Origin: Actinomycetota bacterium
Lineage (GTDB): Bacteria; Actinomycetota; Actinomycetes; Streptosporangiales; Streptosporangiaceae
Assembly (NCBI GenBank): GCA_027314515.1
Contig: DAHVAR010000025.1
Span: 1 to 51,130 of the forward strand
Length of the DNA stretch: 51,130 nucleotides
Reading direction: 5' to 3'
The position numbers were made by a program, and so were the translations under genes. Of the stretch, positions 32,234 to 41,275 are shown one piece after another; positions within the stretch are counted from its first letter, which is position 1; the number at the start of each line of letters is the position of its first letter. Under the pieces are notes generated by a model that saw nothing but the letters and a program-made list of their open reading frames with translations, had not been told where the DNA came from and did not search any database.

Positions 32234-33625
32234 GTGAGCGACAGTAGCGCCAGCCAGGCGGCCTACGACATCGTCATTCTTGGCGGCGGCAGCGGCGGCT
32301 ATGCCTGCGCGCTGCGCGCGGCCGAACTGGGCAAGCGGGTCGCGCTCATCGAGAAGGACAAGGTCGGCGGTACCTGTCTGCACCGGGGCTGCATTCCTAC
32401 CAAGGCGCTGCTGCATGCGGCCGAGGTCGCCGACCTGGCCAGCGAGGGCCCGGCGCTCGGTGTGCGCAGCAGCTTCGACGGCATCGATATGAACGGCGTG
32501 AACGGCTACAAGGACAAGGTCGTGAGCCGGCTCTGGAAGGGCCTGACCGGCCTGGTCGCCAGCCGCAGGATCGAGGTCATCGAGGGCACCGGCAGGCTGG
32601 TCTCGCCCACCGCGGTGCAGGTCGGCGACCGGATCGTCGAAGGCGCGCACGTCGTGCTGGCCAGCGGGTCGCAGACGCGGAGCCTGCCCGGCCTGGAGAT
32701 CGACGGCCGCCGCGTCATCAGCAGCGAGCACGCGCTTGCGCTCGACCACGTCCCGTCCTCGGTGGTCATTCTCGGCGGCGGCGTGATCGGCGTCGAGTTC
32801 GCCAGCGTCTGGCGCTCGTTCGGCGCCGAAGTCACGATCGTCGAGATGCTGCCGCACTTGCTGCCGACCGAGGAAGAGTCGAGCTCGAAGCTGCTGGAAC
32901 GGGCATTCCGCCGCCGGGGCATCGGCTTCAGGCTAGGCACCAGGTTCGAGAGCGTGAAGGACACCGGCGCCGGCGTCACCGTCACGCTGGAGGGCGGTGC
33001 GACCATTGACGCCGAGTTGATGCTCGTCGCGGTCGGCCGCGGCCCGGTCTCGGCCGGACTCGGTTATGACGAGGTTGGCGTGGCGATGGACCGCGGCTTC
33101 GTGCTTGTCGACGAGTACTGCCAGACCAACATCCCGACCATCGCCGCGGTCGGCGACCTGCGGCCGGGGCTGCAACTGGCGCACGTCGGCTTCGCAGAGG
33201 GGATCATGGTTGCCGAACGGCTGGCCGGCCTGCCAGTGATCCCGATCGACTATGACGGCGTGCCGCGAGTCACCTACTGCAATCCCGAGGTCGCCTCGGT
33301 CGGCATCACGTCCGCGACCGCCGCGGCGCGCGGCATCGAGTTCACCGAGTTCACCTATGACCTGGCCGGCAACGGCAGGAGCCAGATCCTGCAGACCTCG
33401 GGTGCGGCGAAGGTCATCGTGACCGCCGGAGGCGGGCCGACGCTCGGCATCCACCTGGTCGGAGCGCGGGTCGGCGACCTGATAGCCGAAGCCCAGCTGA
33501 TCGTCAACTGGGAAGCGGTGCCCGCCGATGTTGCCCAGCTGATCCACCCCCACCCGACTCAGTCGGAGGCGATCGGCGAGGCGTTCCTGGCCCTGGCCGG
33601 CAAGCCGCTGCACAACCACGGGTAA
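32234..33625 (+). CDS. lpdA: dihydrolipoyl dehydrogenase (E3)
   Basis: A 463-residue FAD flavoprotein that reoxidises dihydrolipoyl groups of 2-oxoacid dehydrogenases with NAD. The FAD site is IVILGGGSGGYACALRAAELG, the redox disulfide is GGTCLHRGCIPTKALL, the NAD site is VVILGGGVIGVEFASVW, and the second FAD site ends in AAVGDL. The catalytic His-Glu pair is in LIHPHPTQSEAIGEAF. GTG 32234 has AAGGAG upstream. The next gene encodes the E2 subunit whose lipoyl arm it serves. Confidence 0.96.
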   Translation: MSDSSASQAAYDIVILGGGSGGYACALRAAELGKRVALIEKDKVGGTCLHRGCIPTKALLHAAEVADLASEGPALGVRSSFDGIDMNGVNGYKDKVVSRLWKGLTGLVASRRIEVIEGTGRLVSPTAVQVGDRIVEGAHVVLASGSQTRSLPGLEIDGRRVISSEHALALDHVPSSVVILGGGVIGVEFASVWRSFGAEVTIVEMLPHLLPTEEESSSKLLERAFRRRGIGFRLGTRFESVKDTGAGVTVTLEGGATIDAELMLVAVGRGPVSAGLGYDEVGVAMDRGFVLVDEYCQTNIPTIAAVGDLRPGLQLAHVGFAEGIMVAERLAGLPVIPIDYDGVPRVTYCNPEVASVGITSATAAARGIEFTEFTYDLAGNGRSQILQTSGAAKVIVTAGGGPTLGIHLVGARVGDLIAEAQLIVNWEAVPADVAQLIHPHPTQSEAIGEAFLALAGKPLHNHG

Positions 33626-33682
33626 CCGCTGAGCTGCGCGCGCTACAGTCGAAAACACACGAAGAAGGAGTTACTGCGAGCC

Positions 33683-35290
33683 ATGTCGGTCTCCGTATCG
33701 ATGCCACAACTCGGAGAGAGTGTCACCGAGGGCACAGTCACCCGCTGGCTTAAGCGGGAGGGCGAGCACGTTCAGGCGGATGAGCCGCTGCTGGAGGTCT
33801 CGACCGACAAGGTCGACACCGAGATCCCGTCGCCGGTGTCCGGCGTGCTGCGCGGCATCACGGTCGCCGAGGACGAGACTGTGGCGGTCGGCGCGGAGCT
33901 AGCCATCATCGACGAGGACGGCGCCGCCGCTCAGGTGACTCCCCCGGCTGCCGCGCCTGCTGAACCAGCGGCCGGGCAGGTTCCCGCCGCACCGCAGGAT
34001 CAGGCCGAGCAGCCGCAGGTACCGCCCGCGGCCGCCGAGTACGCTCCGCCCGTCCAGGTCGCACCGCAGGCCCAGCCTGCCGCGCCGCCCGCCTACGCGC
34101 CCCCCGCAGTCCAGCAGCCGCCCGCCCTGCCCTACCAGCCGCCCGCCCTGCCCTACCAGCCGCCCCCGCCGTACCAGCCAGCCGCCGCATATCAGCCGGG
34201 CTACGACGAACTGGGCAACGGGCAGGCCGCCGCGCCGGCGCAGTTCACGCCGGACGTCGCCGACGGCCCTTATGTCACTCCGCTGGTCCGCAAGCTGGCC
34301 GCCGAGCATGGCATTGACCTCGGCGCCGTAGCCGGTACCGGAGTTGGCGGGCGGATCCGCAAGCAGGACATACTCGACGCGGCCCGGCTGCACGGCGCCG
34401 CGAGCCAGGCCGTCCAGCCGGTGCCGCCGGCAGCCGCCGCGGCCTATCAGGCCGCTGCCCCGGCCGCAGCGCCAGCGGCCGGGCCCGGCCTGCCGGTACA
34501 GCCGTCCTTCGCGGCGCCAGCCGAGAGCGAACTGTCCCGGCCGCGGTCGGCCATCGTGCCGTCCAGCCTGCGCGGCACCACCGAGCGCATGTCACGGGCA
34601 CGGCAGGTGATCGCGCAGCGCATGGTCGAGTCGCTGCACACCTCGGCCCAGCTGACAACGGTCGTCGAAGCGGATGTCACCGCGATCGCAAGGCTGCGCG
34701 AGCGAGCGAAGGCGGCATTCGAGGCCAGGGAAGGCGTCAAACTGTCCTTCCTGCCGTTCTTCGCGCTCGCGGCCGTCGAGGCGCTCAAGGTGCATCCGAA
34801 GCTCAACGCGGTCATCGACACCGCGTCCGGCCAGGTGACCTACCATGACGCCGAACACCTGGGCATTGCCGTGGACACCGAGCGCGGGCTGATGGTGCCG
34901 GTGATCAAGAATGCCGGCGACCTGAACATCGGCGGCCTGGCTCGCAAGATCGCTGACTTGGCGGGCCGCACGAGGGCGGGCCAGGTCAGCCCGGACGACC
35001 TGTCCGGCGGCACCTTCACGCTGACTAACACCGGCAGCCGGGGCGCGCTGTTCGACACGCCGATCATCAATCAGCCGCAGGTCGGCATTCTCGGCACCGG
35101 CACGGTGGTCAAGCGCGCCGTCGTGGTCGAGGATCCGGCACTCGGCGAGGTGATCACCGTGCGGTCGATGGTTTACCTGGCGCTCACCTACGATCACCGG
35201 CTGGTCGACGGCGCAGACGCCGCTCGGTTCCTGCTTACGATCTCCGGCCGCCTCGAGGAAGGCACCTTCGAGGCCGAACTCGGCATCTGA
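33683..35290 (+). CDS. sucB: 2-oxoglutarate dehydrogenase E2, dihydrolipoamide succinyltransferase
   Basis: A 535-residue acyltransferase core of a 2-oxoacid dehydrogenase complex. Residues 1-77 form a single lipoyl domain with the modified lysine in [18 protein letters not shown] long Ala/Pro/Gln linker (about 85-190) contains repeated PYQPPAL units. The subunit-binding domain (about 193-230) reads [20 protein letters not shown] and GRIRKQDIL. The catalytic domain ends in [19 protein letters not shown] with the HxxxDG motif. AAGGAG precedes the ATG. Many actinobacterial homologues have two lipoyl domains; this one has one. Use by pyruvate dehydrogenase, as in mycobacteria, is possible. Confidence 0.93.
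   Translation: MSVSVSMPQLGESVTEGTVTRWLKREGEHVQADEPLLEVSTDKVDTEIPSPVSGVLRGITVAEDETVAVGAELAIIDEDGAAAQVTPPAAAPAEPAAGQVPAAPQDQAEQPQVPPAAAEYAPPVQVAPQAQPAAPPAYAPPAVQQPPALPYQPPALPYQPPPPYQPAAAYQPGYDELGNGQAAAPAQFTPDVADGPYVTPLVRKLAAEHGIDLGAVAGTGVGGRIRKQDILDAARLHGAASQAVQPVPPAAAAAYQAAAPAAAPAAGPGLPVQPSFAAPAESELSRPRSAIVPSSLRGTTERMSRARQVIAQRMVESLHTSAQLTTVVEADVTAIARLRERAKAAFEAREGVKLSFLPFFALAAVEALKVHPKLNAVIDTASGQVTYHDAEHLGIAVDTERGLMVPVIKNAGDLNIGGLARKIADLAGRTRAGQVSPDDLSGGTFTLTNTGSRGALFDTPIINQPQVGILGTGTVVKRAVVVEDPALGEVITVRSMVYLALTYDHRLVDGADAARFLLTISGRLEEGTFEAELGI
34121..34162. repeat. tandem 21-base repeat in the sucB linker
   Basis: Two exact copies of a 21-base unit beginning CCCGCCCTGCCCTACCAGCC encode repeats of the PALPYQP motif. 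The tract can change length by replication slippage without breaking the frame. Confidence 0.85.
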
Positions 35291-35373
35291 TCGCCCGGTC
35301 TGGCGCTCCGCGATCCCACGAGCCCTCAGCGGGGAAGAACGTCTAGTCAGGACACCCGAAGGAGGCTGCCGAC

Positions 35374-36285
35374 GTGCGTGTTGCCATTACCGGTTCGACC
35401 GGGCTCATCGGTGCCGCGCTGGCCAGGGACCTGCGTGCCAGCGGAGCTGACCTCATTCGCCTGGTCCGGCGCGATCCGGCCGGCGATGAGGAGCTGCACT
35501 GGGACCCGGCTGCGGCTGACGCCGGGCTCAGCCCCGCAGCGCTTGACGGCGTCGACGTGGTCGTGCACCTGTCCGGCGCGCCGGTCGCGGCCGGCCGGTG
35601 GACGCCGGCCCGGAAGCAGGAACTCCGCGCGAGCAGGATCGGCAGTACCGGTGCCATCATCCGCGCCATGCTCGCCGCGCCGACGCCGCCGCCGGTGCTC
35701 ATCGCTGCTTCCGCCATCGGCTGGTACGGCGACACCGGTGACCGGATGGTCGACGAGACAACGCCGCATGGCAGCGGTTTCCTGGCCGAGCTGGTCACGG
35801 ACTGGGAGGCGGCGACCGCTCCGGCGAGCGCCGCGGGCGTCCGGGTCACGAGCCTGCGGTCCGGCATCGTGCTGTCCAGCCGCGGCGGAATGCTGCCGCG
35901 GATGCTGCTGCCCTTCCGGCTGGGCCTTGGCACCAAGTTCGGCGATGGCAGGCAGTACGTCAGCTGGATCACCCTCACCGACCACATCCGCGCCGTCCGG
36001 TTCCTGTTCGACAGGCCGGACCTCAGCGGTCCGGTCAACCTGACGGCGCCGGAACCGGTCACGAACGCCGAGCTGACCAGGGCACTGGCCGCCTGTCTGC
36101 ACCGGCCTGCCGTGCTGACCCTGCCGTCGGCCGCGTTGCGGCTGGCACTCGGGGAGGTCTCCACCGAGCTGCTCGGAAGCTGCCGGGTCCGGCCGGCCCG
36201 GCTTGAGCAAGCCGGCTTCAGCTTCCGTCACCCGGCTATCGGGCCCGCCCTAGCAGCCGCCGCCGTGGACAGCACCCCCGGCTGA
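35374..36285 (+). CDS. TIGR01777 family epimerase-like protein
   Basis: An extended short-chain dehydrogenase-like protein of 303 residues. The nucleotide site is VAITGSTGLIGAALARDL; VVVHLSGAPVAAGRW follows, then the family segment IAASAIGWYGDTGDRMVDE and SLRSGIVLSSRGGMLPRML. The C-terminal DUF1731 part includes LPSAALRLALGE and AGFSFRHP. GTG 35374 has AAGGAGG upstream. The gene normally lies between sucB and lipB in actinobacteria, as here. The reaction is unknown. Confidence 0.92.
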   Translation: MRVAITGSTGLIGAALARDLRASGADLIRLVRRDPAGDEELHWDPAAADAGLSPAALDGVDVVVHLSGAPVAAGRWTPARKQELRASRIGSTGAIIRAMLAAPTPPPVLIAASAIGWYGDTGDRMVDETTPHGSGFLAELVTDWEAATAPASAAGVRVTSLRSGIVLSSRGGMLPRMLLPFRLGLGTKFGDGRQYVSWITLTDHIRAVRFLFDRPDLSGPVNLTAPEPVTNAELTRALAACLHRPAVLTLPSAALRLALGEVSTELLGSCRVRPARLEQAGFSFRHPAIGPALAAAAVDSTPG

Positions 36286-36306
36286 CGCACCTGGCTGGCT
36301 CAGCCG
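36279..36306. terminator. stem-loop containing two opposed stop codons
   Basis: CGGCTGA (36279-36285) pairs with TCAGCCG (36300-36306). The TGA of the TIGR01777 gene and the TGA of the convergent membrane-protein gene both lie in the stem, so one structure may end both transcripts. Confidence 0.6.
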
Positions 36307-36962
36307 CGGCGCTGTCCAGGCTCCGCGCGTCCGGCCATCACCTCGGCATGCTCGGTCATCAGCTCACCGGAGGAGGCCAGCATGTCGCTGAGCGGGCGGC
36401 TTGGATGAATGCCGACCAGCGGTATTTTCCTCAGCCCCGGTACCGGGCCGCACACGCCCTGGCTGCGCAGCAGCACGGCGTTCGTCGTCCGCAGCAGCCG
36501 CCGCGCGAGCCAGATTGCAGCCGCTGCCAGCGGAAGCTCGACCAGCACCGCCGACAGGAGGCTGAGCAGGAACCCTTTGGTGCGGGCGTCCAGCACGACG
36601 TCGAACCAGGCGTCGCAGCACAGCAGGGTGGCCAGCACGACGAGGCAGATGATCAGGATTTGGCGGCGCCGCCATGCGGCCCAGCCAGTTGCCGCGAACG
36701 CGATGAGTTCGGCAAGGTCGAACCCGACCCACGCGCCACGCCAGCCGCCGGCCCGGTAATAGCGCGGCAGCGTCGTGGCCAGTACCCCGATCCAGACCGC
36801 CAGGCCGACGCAGCAGACGATGATGGCCGCGAGCAAGATTTTTCGGCGCTTATCCCCCGCGCCGCTGGCAGCGCGATCCTGGTCCTCGAGCGCGGTCAGC
36901 GACTGCCTCAGGCGAAGCCGCTCCTGCGGGCTCATCTCGCGCAGTTCTTGCTCACCGAGCAT
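36300..36962 (-). CDS. uncharacterised four-segment membrane protein
   Basis: A protein of 220 residues that I do not recognise. A charged cytoplasmic start (EMSPQERLRLRQSLTALEDQ) could form a helix. Membrane segments lie at about 41-66, 78-96, 103-125 and 130-152. A cytoplasmic tail of about 65 residues contains GIHPSRPLSDMLASSGELMT. AGGAGG stands 8 bases before ATG 36962; an ATG three codons upstream is too close to it. It is convergent with the TIGR01777 gene. Confidence 0.7.
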   Translation of the reverse strand: MLGEQELREMSPQERLRLRQSLTALEDQDRAASGAGDKRRKILLAAIIVCCVGLAVWIGVLATTLPRYYRAGGWRGAWVGFDLAELIAFAATGWAAWRRRQILIICLVVLATLLCCDAWFDVVLDARTKGFLLSLLSAVLVELPLAAAAIWLARRLLRTTNAVLLRSQGVCGPVPGLRKIPLVGIHPSRPLSDMLASSGELMTEHAEVMAGRAEPGQRRG

Positions 36963-37069
36963 GGCATGCACCTCCTGCTGACCCTAGCCGCGCACGGCGG
37001 TCGCGCATTCCCGTGATTCCTGCCCGCCGGCCGGGCAGGGAACACTCTGGCGCAACGTATGCGCAATCG

Positions 37070-37222
37070 TCAGGCAACGGTCACCGGCAGCACGTCGAAG
37101 CCGCGGAGCAGGAACGTCTCCCGCCGGATCGGCTGGCCAGCGGCCGCGATCTTCGGGAACCGCGTCAGCAGGCGCGGGAAGGCGACTGTCCCCGCACCGT
37201 CATCACCGAGTCGCCCTCGCTC
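37070..37222 (-). pseudogene. remnant of a cytochrome P450 C-terminus
   Basis: The last 36 codons of a minus-strand frame read FPRLLTRFPKIAAAGQPIRR and then TFLLRGFDVLPVTVA before a stop. This is the typical end of bacterial P450s (LL.RFP.L..AG.P.RR..F.LRG...LPV). The heme-binding cysteine loop that should lie about 50 residues upstream is absent, and upstream the frame has no P450 character. It lies in the promoter region of lipB. Confidence 0.5.
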
Positions 37223-37282
37223 ACCGCCACGCCGCGCAGCGCGGGCGCGGGACGCGGCGCCATGCCCGGCTAAGCTGGCGGC

Positions 37283-37984
37283 ATGCATGATGAACTGGTG
37301 TTCGCTCGCCTGAATGTGGGCGTGACCACGATCGGCTATGCCGACGCGTGGGAGCTGCAACGGCAGGTGCACCAGCAGCGGGTCGCCGGCGCCATCCCCG
37401 ACACCTGCCTGCTGCTCGAGCACGAGGCGGTGTACACGGCCGGCAAGCGAACGACGCCGCCGGACCGGCCGGCCGGTGACCCGGGCGCCCTGGTCATCGA
37501 CGTCGATCGCGGGGGCAATATCACCTGGCATGGTCCCGGGCAGCTCGTCGGCTATCCGATCGTCGCCCTCGACCAACCTATCGACGTGGTCGCTTACGTC
37601 CACGGCATTGAGGAGGCGCTGATCCGCGTGTGCCGGGAGTTCGGCGTGCCAGCGGGCCGCGTCGAGGGCCGCCGGGGCGTCTGGGTCGCCGGCGACAGCC
37701 GGGACAGGAAGGTCGCCGCCATCGGCGTCCGCGTTGCCAGGGGCGTCACCATGCACGGCTTCGCGCTCAACTGCGACTGTGATCTGTCGTGGTACGACCG
37801 CATCGTGCCCTGCGGCATCTCCGATGCCTCGGTCACGTCACTGTCCGTCGAGGCTGGCCACCGCATCCGCGTCACCGACGTGCTGCCCGCTGTGGAGCGT
37901 CACATCGCCGCCGCGTTCGCGGCCACCAGCGTCCGGACCGTCAACGGGGTTCAGTCGCTGGCTGGCGCCAGCCTGGCTGGCTGA
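37283..37984 (+). CDS. lipB: octanoyl-ACP:protein octanoyltransferase
   Basis: A 233-residue enzyme that transfers octanoyl from acyl carrier protein to lipoyl domains, the first step of lipoate synthesis. The family blocks are [36 protein letters not shown], the catalytic lysine in [10 protein letters not shown] and the catalytic cysteine in [13 protein letters not shown]. The C-terminal part is normal in length. Its product feeds LipA, encoded about 4.8 kb further on, and SucB is a target. Confidence 0.95.
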   Translation: MHDELVFARLNVGVTTIGYADAWELQRQVHQQRVAGAIPDTCLLLEHEAVYTAGKRTTPPDRPAGDPGALVIDVDRGGNITWHGPGQLVGYPIVALDQPIDVVAYVHGIEEALIRVCREFGVPAGRVEGRRGVWVAGDSRDRKVAAIGVRVARGVTMHGFALNCDCDLSWYDRIVPCGISDASVTSLSVEAGHRIRVTDVLPAVERHIAAAFAATSVRTVNGVQSLAGASLAG

Positions 37985-37996
37985 CGGCCGGCTCGG

Positions 37997-38515
37997 TCAC
38001 TGCCCGTTCCCCGCGGCATGGTCGCCGTCGGTCAGCGGCACGTACCTGACGCAGCCCGAGGCCCGCGCGGCCAGGGCCGCGTGGACTCGCGGGAGCGCGA
38101 ACGACGGCAGCAAGTCGGCCAGTGCCTCCGGCGGCACGAACGCGCAGTCATCGAGTTCGGCTGCCTGGAGCGCGATGCCAGTCGAGCCGCGCAACGTGCC
38201 GCAGTCGAAGATGAAGTACACCGCCGGGCGCGCGCCCGGCCCGTAGGCCGGCTGCGGCAGCTGCCAGTCAACGCTGAGCAGCCGGCCCACCGGCAGGCGC
38301 AGGCCGATCTCCTCGGTTACCTCGCGCGCGCACGCGGCGTGCGGAGCCTCGCCGAATTCGCAGATCCCGCCGGGCAGGGTCCAGTAATCCCGGTAGTTCG
38401 GCTTGACGACCAGCAGGTTCGCGGCGGCGTCGTGAATCAGCGCGCCGGCGGTCGCGACCACGCCGGGCAGGCTGGCATGCCAGCGGGCCGGCTCCACGAA
38501 CGTCTCACCCGCCAC
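37997..38515 (-). CDS. NUDIX hydrolase
   Basis: A protein of 172 residues. The Nudix box is intact: GGICEFGEAPHAACAREVTEEIGL fits G-x5-E-x7-REU-x-EE-x-GU. The start VVATAGALIHDAAANLLVVK and WTLPGG are typical. Such enzymes cleave nucleoside diphosphates linked to another group; the substrate is not predictable. The GTG start directly follows the hisS stop codon, so the two genes are translationally coupled. The gene converges on lipB with 12 bases between stops. Confidence 0.9.
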   Translation of the reverse strand: MAGETFVEPARWHASLPGVVATAGALIHDAAANLLVVKPNYRDYWTLPGGICEFGEAPHAACAREVTEEIGLRLPVGRLLSVDWQLPQPAYGPGARPAVYFIFDCGTLRGSTGIALQAAELDDCAFVPPEALADLLPSFALPRVHAALAARASGCVRYVPLTDGDHAAGNGQ

Positions 38516-39832
38516 TCAGCTCGCCCCGTGGGCAGCGGCGGTGAAGTAGGCCCGGACGCCGGCCGCGGGCACCTGAACCTGCTCGCCCGATGCCATGTCC
38601 CTGACCGTCACCGTGCCGGCCGCGTGTTCCTGGTCACCGTAGATCACGCACCAGCGCGCGGCGCTGTCGCTGGCCCACTTGAGCTGCCTGCCGAGCTTGG
38701 CCGATGAACCGAGGTAGACACTCGCGCGCAGGCCCGCCGACCGGGCCTGCGCGGCGAACGCGAACGACTGCGCGGCCAGGTCACCGCGCATCACCGTGAC
38801 CGCCACGTCGAGCCGTCCCGGCGCAGCTTCCCCGCGGCCGGGCAGCAGCGGGAGTATCCGCTCGATCCCGATGGACGAGCCGGTGGCCGGCCGGTCGGGA
38901 CCGCCAAGCTGCTGGATCAGGTGGTCGTAGCGGCCGCCGGAGCCGATCGAGCCGGCCACTCCCGGCGCAGTGACTTCCCAGATCGGGCCGGTGTAGTAGC
39001 TGAGCCCGCGCACCATCCGCGGGGTGAACACCAGGCGGCCGGCCGGGATCTGGCCGGCCAGCAGGGCCATGACCGTGTCGACCTCGTCCAGGCCCGCCGT
39101 GCCCTCCTCCGACTTGCTCAGCGCGACCCGGAGCCGGTCGGCCGAGTCCGCCCCGGTCAGTGCGGCGACCAGTTCGTCAGCCTGATCGGGGGCCAGGCCC
39201 CGGCCCGCCAGTTCGCCGGCCACTTCCGCCGGCGCGAGCCTGTCGAGCTTGTCGAGCGAGATCAGCACGCCTGCGCCGATCTCCGGAGGGACGCTGAAGG
39301 ACTCAAGCAGGCCTTTCAGGACACGGCGCGAGTTCAGCAGGATCGTGAAGGCCGGGAGGCCGAGCTCGGCGTAAACGTCATGCTGGGCACTCAGCGCCTC
39401 CGCGTCGGCCAGCAGCGACGCAGAGCCGAGGGTGTCGAGGTCGCACTGGGTGAACTCGCGATAGCGGTCCCTGCCGGGCCGGTCAGCGCGCCAGACCGGG
39501 CCCAGCGCGTACCTCTTGTAGGGCGCCGGCAGCTGGCTGCCGTACGCCGCCGCTACTCTGGCCAGCGGCACCGTATGGTCGTAGCGCAAGGCCAGGTCAG
39601 CCTCGCCCGACGCCTCGTGCTCGCCTCGCCGGAGGATCTTGAAGACAAGCTTGTCGCCCTCCTCGCCGTACTTGCCAAGCAGCACGTCGAGTCGCTCGAA
39701 GGCGGGCGTCTGCAACGGCTCGAAGCCGTAGCGGGAGAAGACCGAGCGGATGACGGCGAACGCGTGCTCGCGCCGCTCCACCTCGGCAGCGAGGAAGTCG
39801 CGCGTTCCTGACGGCGGATCGAACTGGCCGGG
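38516..39832 (-). CDS. hisS: histidine--tRNA ligase
   Basis: A class II aminoacyl-tRNA synthetase of about 438 residues that charges tRNA-His. Motif 1 lies in the region FEPLQTPAFERLDVLLG, motif 2 is GPVWRADRPGRDRYREFTQCD, the histidine-binding loop is MVRGLSYYTGPIWEV, and motif 3 is TGSSIGIERIL. The C-terminal anticodon-binding domain begins near LDVAVTVMRGD. The loop has S where most enzymes have D (RGLDYYTG), and the opening QFDPPSGTRDFL differs from the common actinobacterial HisS, so this may be a second copy. The start is ATG 39832; an upstream GTG at 39871 is in frame. Coupled with the NUDIX gene. Confidence 0.85.
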   Translation of the reverse strand, partial: PGQFDPPSGTRDFLAAEVERREHAFAVIRSVFSRYGFEPLQTPAFERLDVLLGKYGEEGDKLVFKILRRGEHEASGEADLALRYDHTVPLARVAAAYGSQLPAPYKRYALGPVWRADRPGRDRYREFTQCDLDTLGSASLLADAEALSAQHDVYAELGLPAFTILLNSRRVLKGLLESFSVPPEIGAGVLISLDKLDRLAPAEVAGELAGRGLAPDQADELVAALTGADSADRLRVALSKSEEGTAGLDEVDTVMALLAGQIPAGRLVFTPRMVRGLSYYTGPIWEVTAPGVAGSIGSGGRYDHLIQQLGGPDRPATGSSIGIERILPLLPGRGEAAPGRLDVAVTVMRGDLAAQSFAFAAQARSAGLRASVYLGSSAKLGRQLKWASDSAARWCVIYGDQEHAAGTVTVRDMASGEQVQVPAAGVRAYFTAAAHGAS

Positions 39833-39977
39833 CATGAGCCTATCGTTGCCGATACCGGGCGCCGCCGTCACATCGGGACGGCCGCAGCCCGCTGAGCAGG
39901 CCAGACTTGGCAGCGCCCCACCCGCCCCGGCAGAGCCCGGGCCGACAGCAACGTCTTCTGTTCCCGCCGTCGCCGCG

Positions 39978-41110
39978 TTAAGCGGGCGTCCAGGCGGTGA
40001 GCAGGTCCTCTGGTGTCAGGACGTGGACGTCGGCGGTCGCTCCGCTGCGGGACACTGCCAGCAGTTGCGTCTTGTCGTCAGCACCGGGGAGCTGGCCGCG
40101 GTGGACGATGAGGTCGGCGAGGTCGGCGAGGTCGCGAGAGTCGAAGGGCTTGTTCTCGTGCCATTTAATCGACCCCGCGAGGGTGATCTTCTTGGCGCTG
40201 GGGAAGCGGTCGGCCCCGACCAGGTCGATTTCCGGGTCGTTGGTGCGGGTCCAGTAGCCGCCGATGGCGTCGGTTCCATCGGGCAGCACGCCTGCAGGGA
40301 GCCGGAGCAGGCCTTGCCTGATGACGGGCTCGATCGCGCGGCCGCGCCACGAATTCCACTGCTTCCTGATCGCGGCGAGGACTTGGTCCCCGCGTCCGCG
40401 CTCGATGACCGGCATGTTCGGGCCGATGAACGCCAGCCAGAAGCGCAGGTGCGGGTGACGTAGTAGCGAGTGTCTTTGGACGGCTGTGTCGACAGCGGCA
40501 GGCGCGCCTCGACGAGTCGCTTGCTGACGAGGATGTCGAGTGACCGGCTCAGTGCCCCTGGGTTGAGGCCGCCTGCGGCCCGGCCGATGAGCGTGAAGGT
40601 GCGCTCACCGTTGCCGATCGCGCCGAGCACGGTGCGTGCCGGCGACCTCGGGCGGGTTGAGCGGCGGGACGACCATCTCGGTGCCGCGCTGGTAGAAGGG
40701 GCGGCCGTAGGTGATGAGCGCCTCCATCATGGCCAGGTCCGAGCCGATGAGGACCAAGAGCACGGGCAGCCGCGACAGGGTCCGGTCGAAGGCCTTCTGG
40801 AGCGTGCCCTCGAAGCCGTGGTCGTCCCTGGCCAGGTAGGGCATCTCATCGAACACGACCATGCTCGGCTGGCCGGCGGGAAGGATTCCTGCCAGCAGCG
40901 TCAGCGCGGCATCCGGGTCGCCGTGAAGAATACGTGCGGCAGCCCGGACCGCTGGGCGAACTCCTCGACCAGACGCGACTTGCCGACCCGGCGGCGACCG
41001 CGGACCAGCACGGCCCGGCCTGGCCGCCCGGTCCTCCCGCCAGTACGAACCTGGTCGAGCAGCCCGTTCAGTTGGGCTAGCTCGCGTTGCCGCCCTGGCC
41101 GAGGTGCAGT
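39978..41110 (-). pseudogene. DUF234-type AAA+ ATPase, broken into several frames
   Basis: Minus-strand pieces spell one ATP-binding protein. From about 41110 come GRQRELAQLNGLLDQV, then a P-loop RGRRRVGKSRLVEEFAQRSG, ending at an internal stop after about 40 residues. A second frame (40862 to 40605) gives MVVFDEMPYLARDD (Walker B) and LVLIGSDLAMMEAL. A third (40630 downward) gives GGLNPGALSRSLDILVSKRL. A fourth (40415 to 39978) gives the DUF234 nuclease-like end with WTRTNDPEIDLVGAD and SIKWHEN. At least three frame changes and some deleted sequence separate them, so the gene is dead. It lies between hisS and the protease gene. Confidence 0.8.
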
Positions 41111-41275
41111 GCGACGGGCACCCTGCGCCGGGCCATCGCCTACGACGTGCCGAGTGGCCGGGTGTCGGCCCTCGTTTCCATTCCGGACGCGGCGGGGCAG
41201 CGCGTGCCGGTCATCCTCTGCCTCCGGGATGATCCGGGTCTTGGGCGGCTTCCGGCAGCCACGCTGCCGCGAAGG
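41111..41275. other. intergenic region, nothing recognised
   Basis: About 165 bases between the dead ATPase and the end of the protease gene. A plus-strand frame passes through it but has no recognisable domain. Confidence 0.35.

Noticed and set aside
37985-37997. terminator between lipB and the NUDIX gene
   Set aside because: Only a short GCCAGC/GGCTGGC dyad exists inside the end of lipB, too weak to call.
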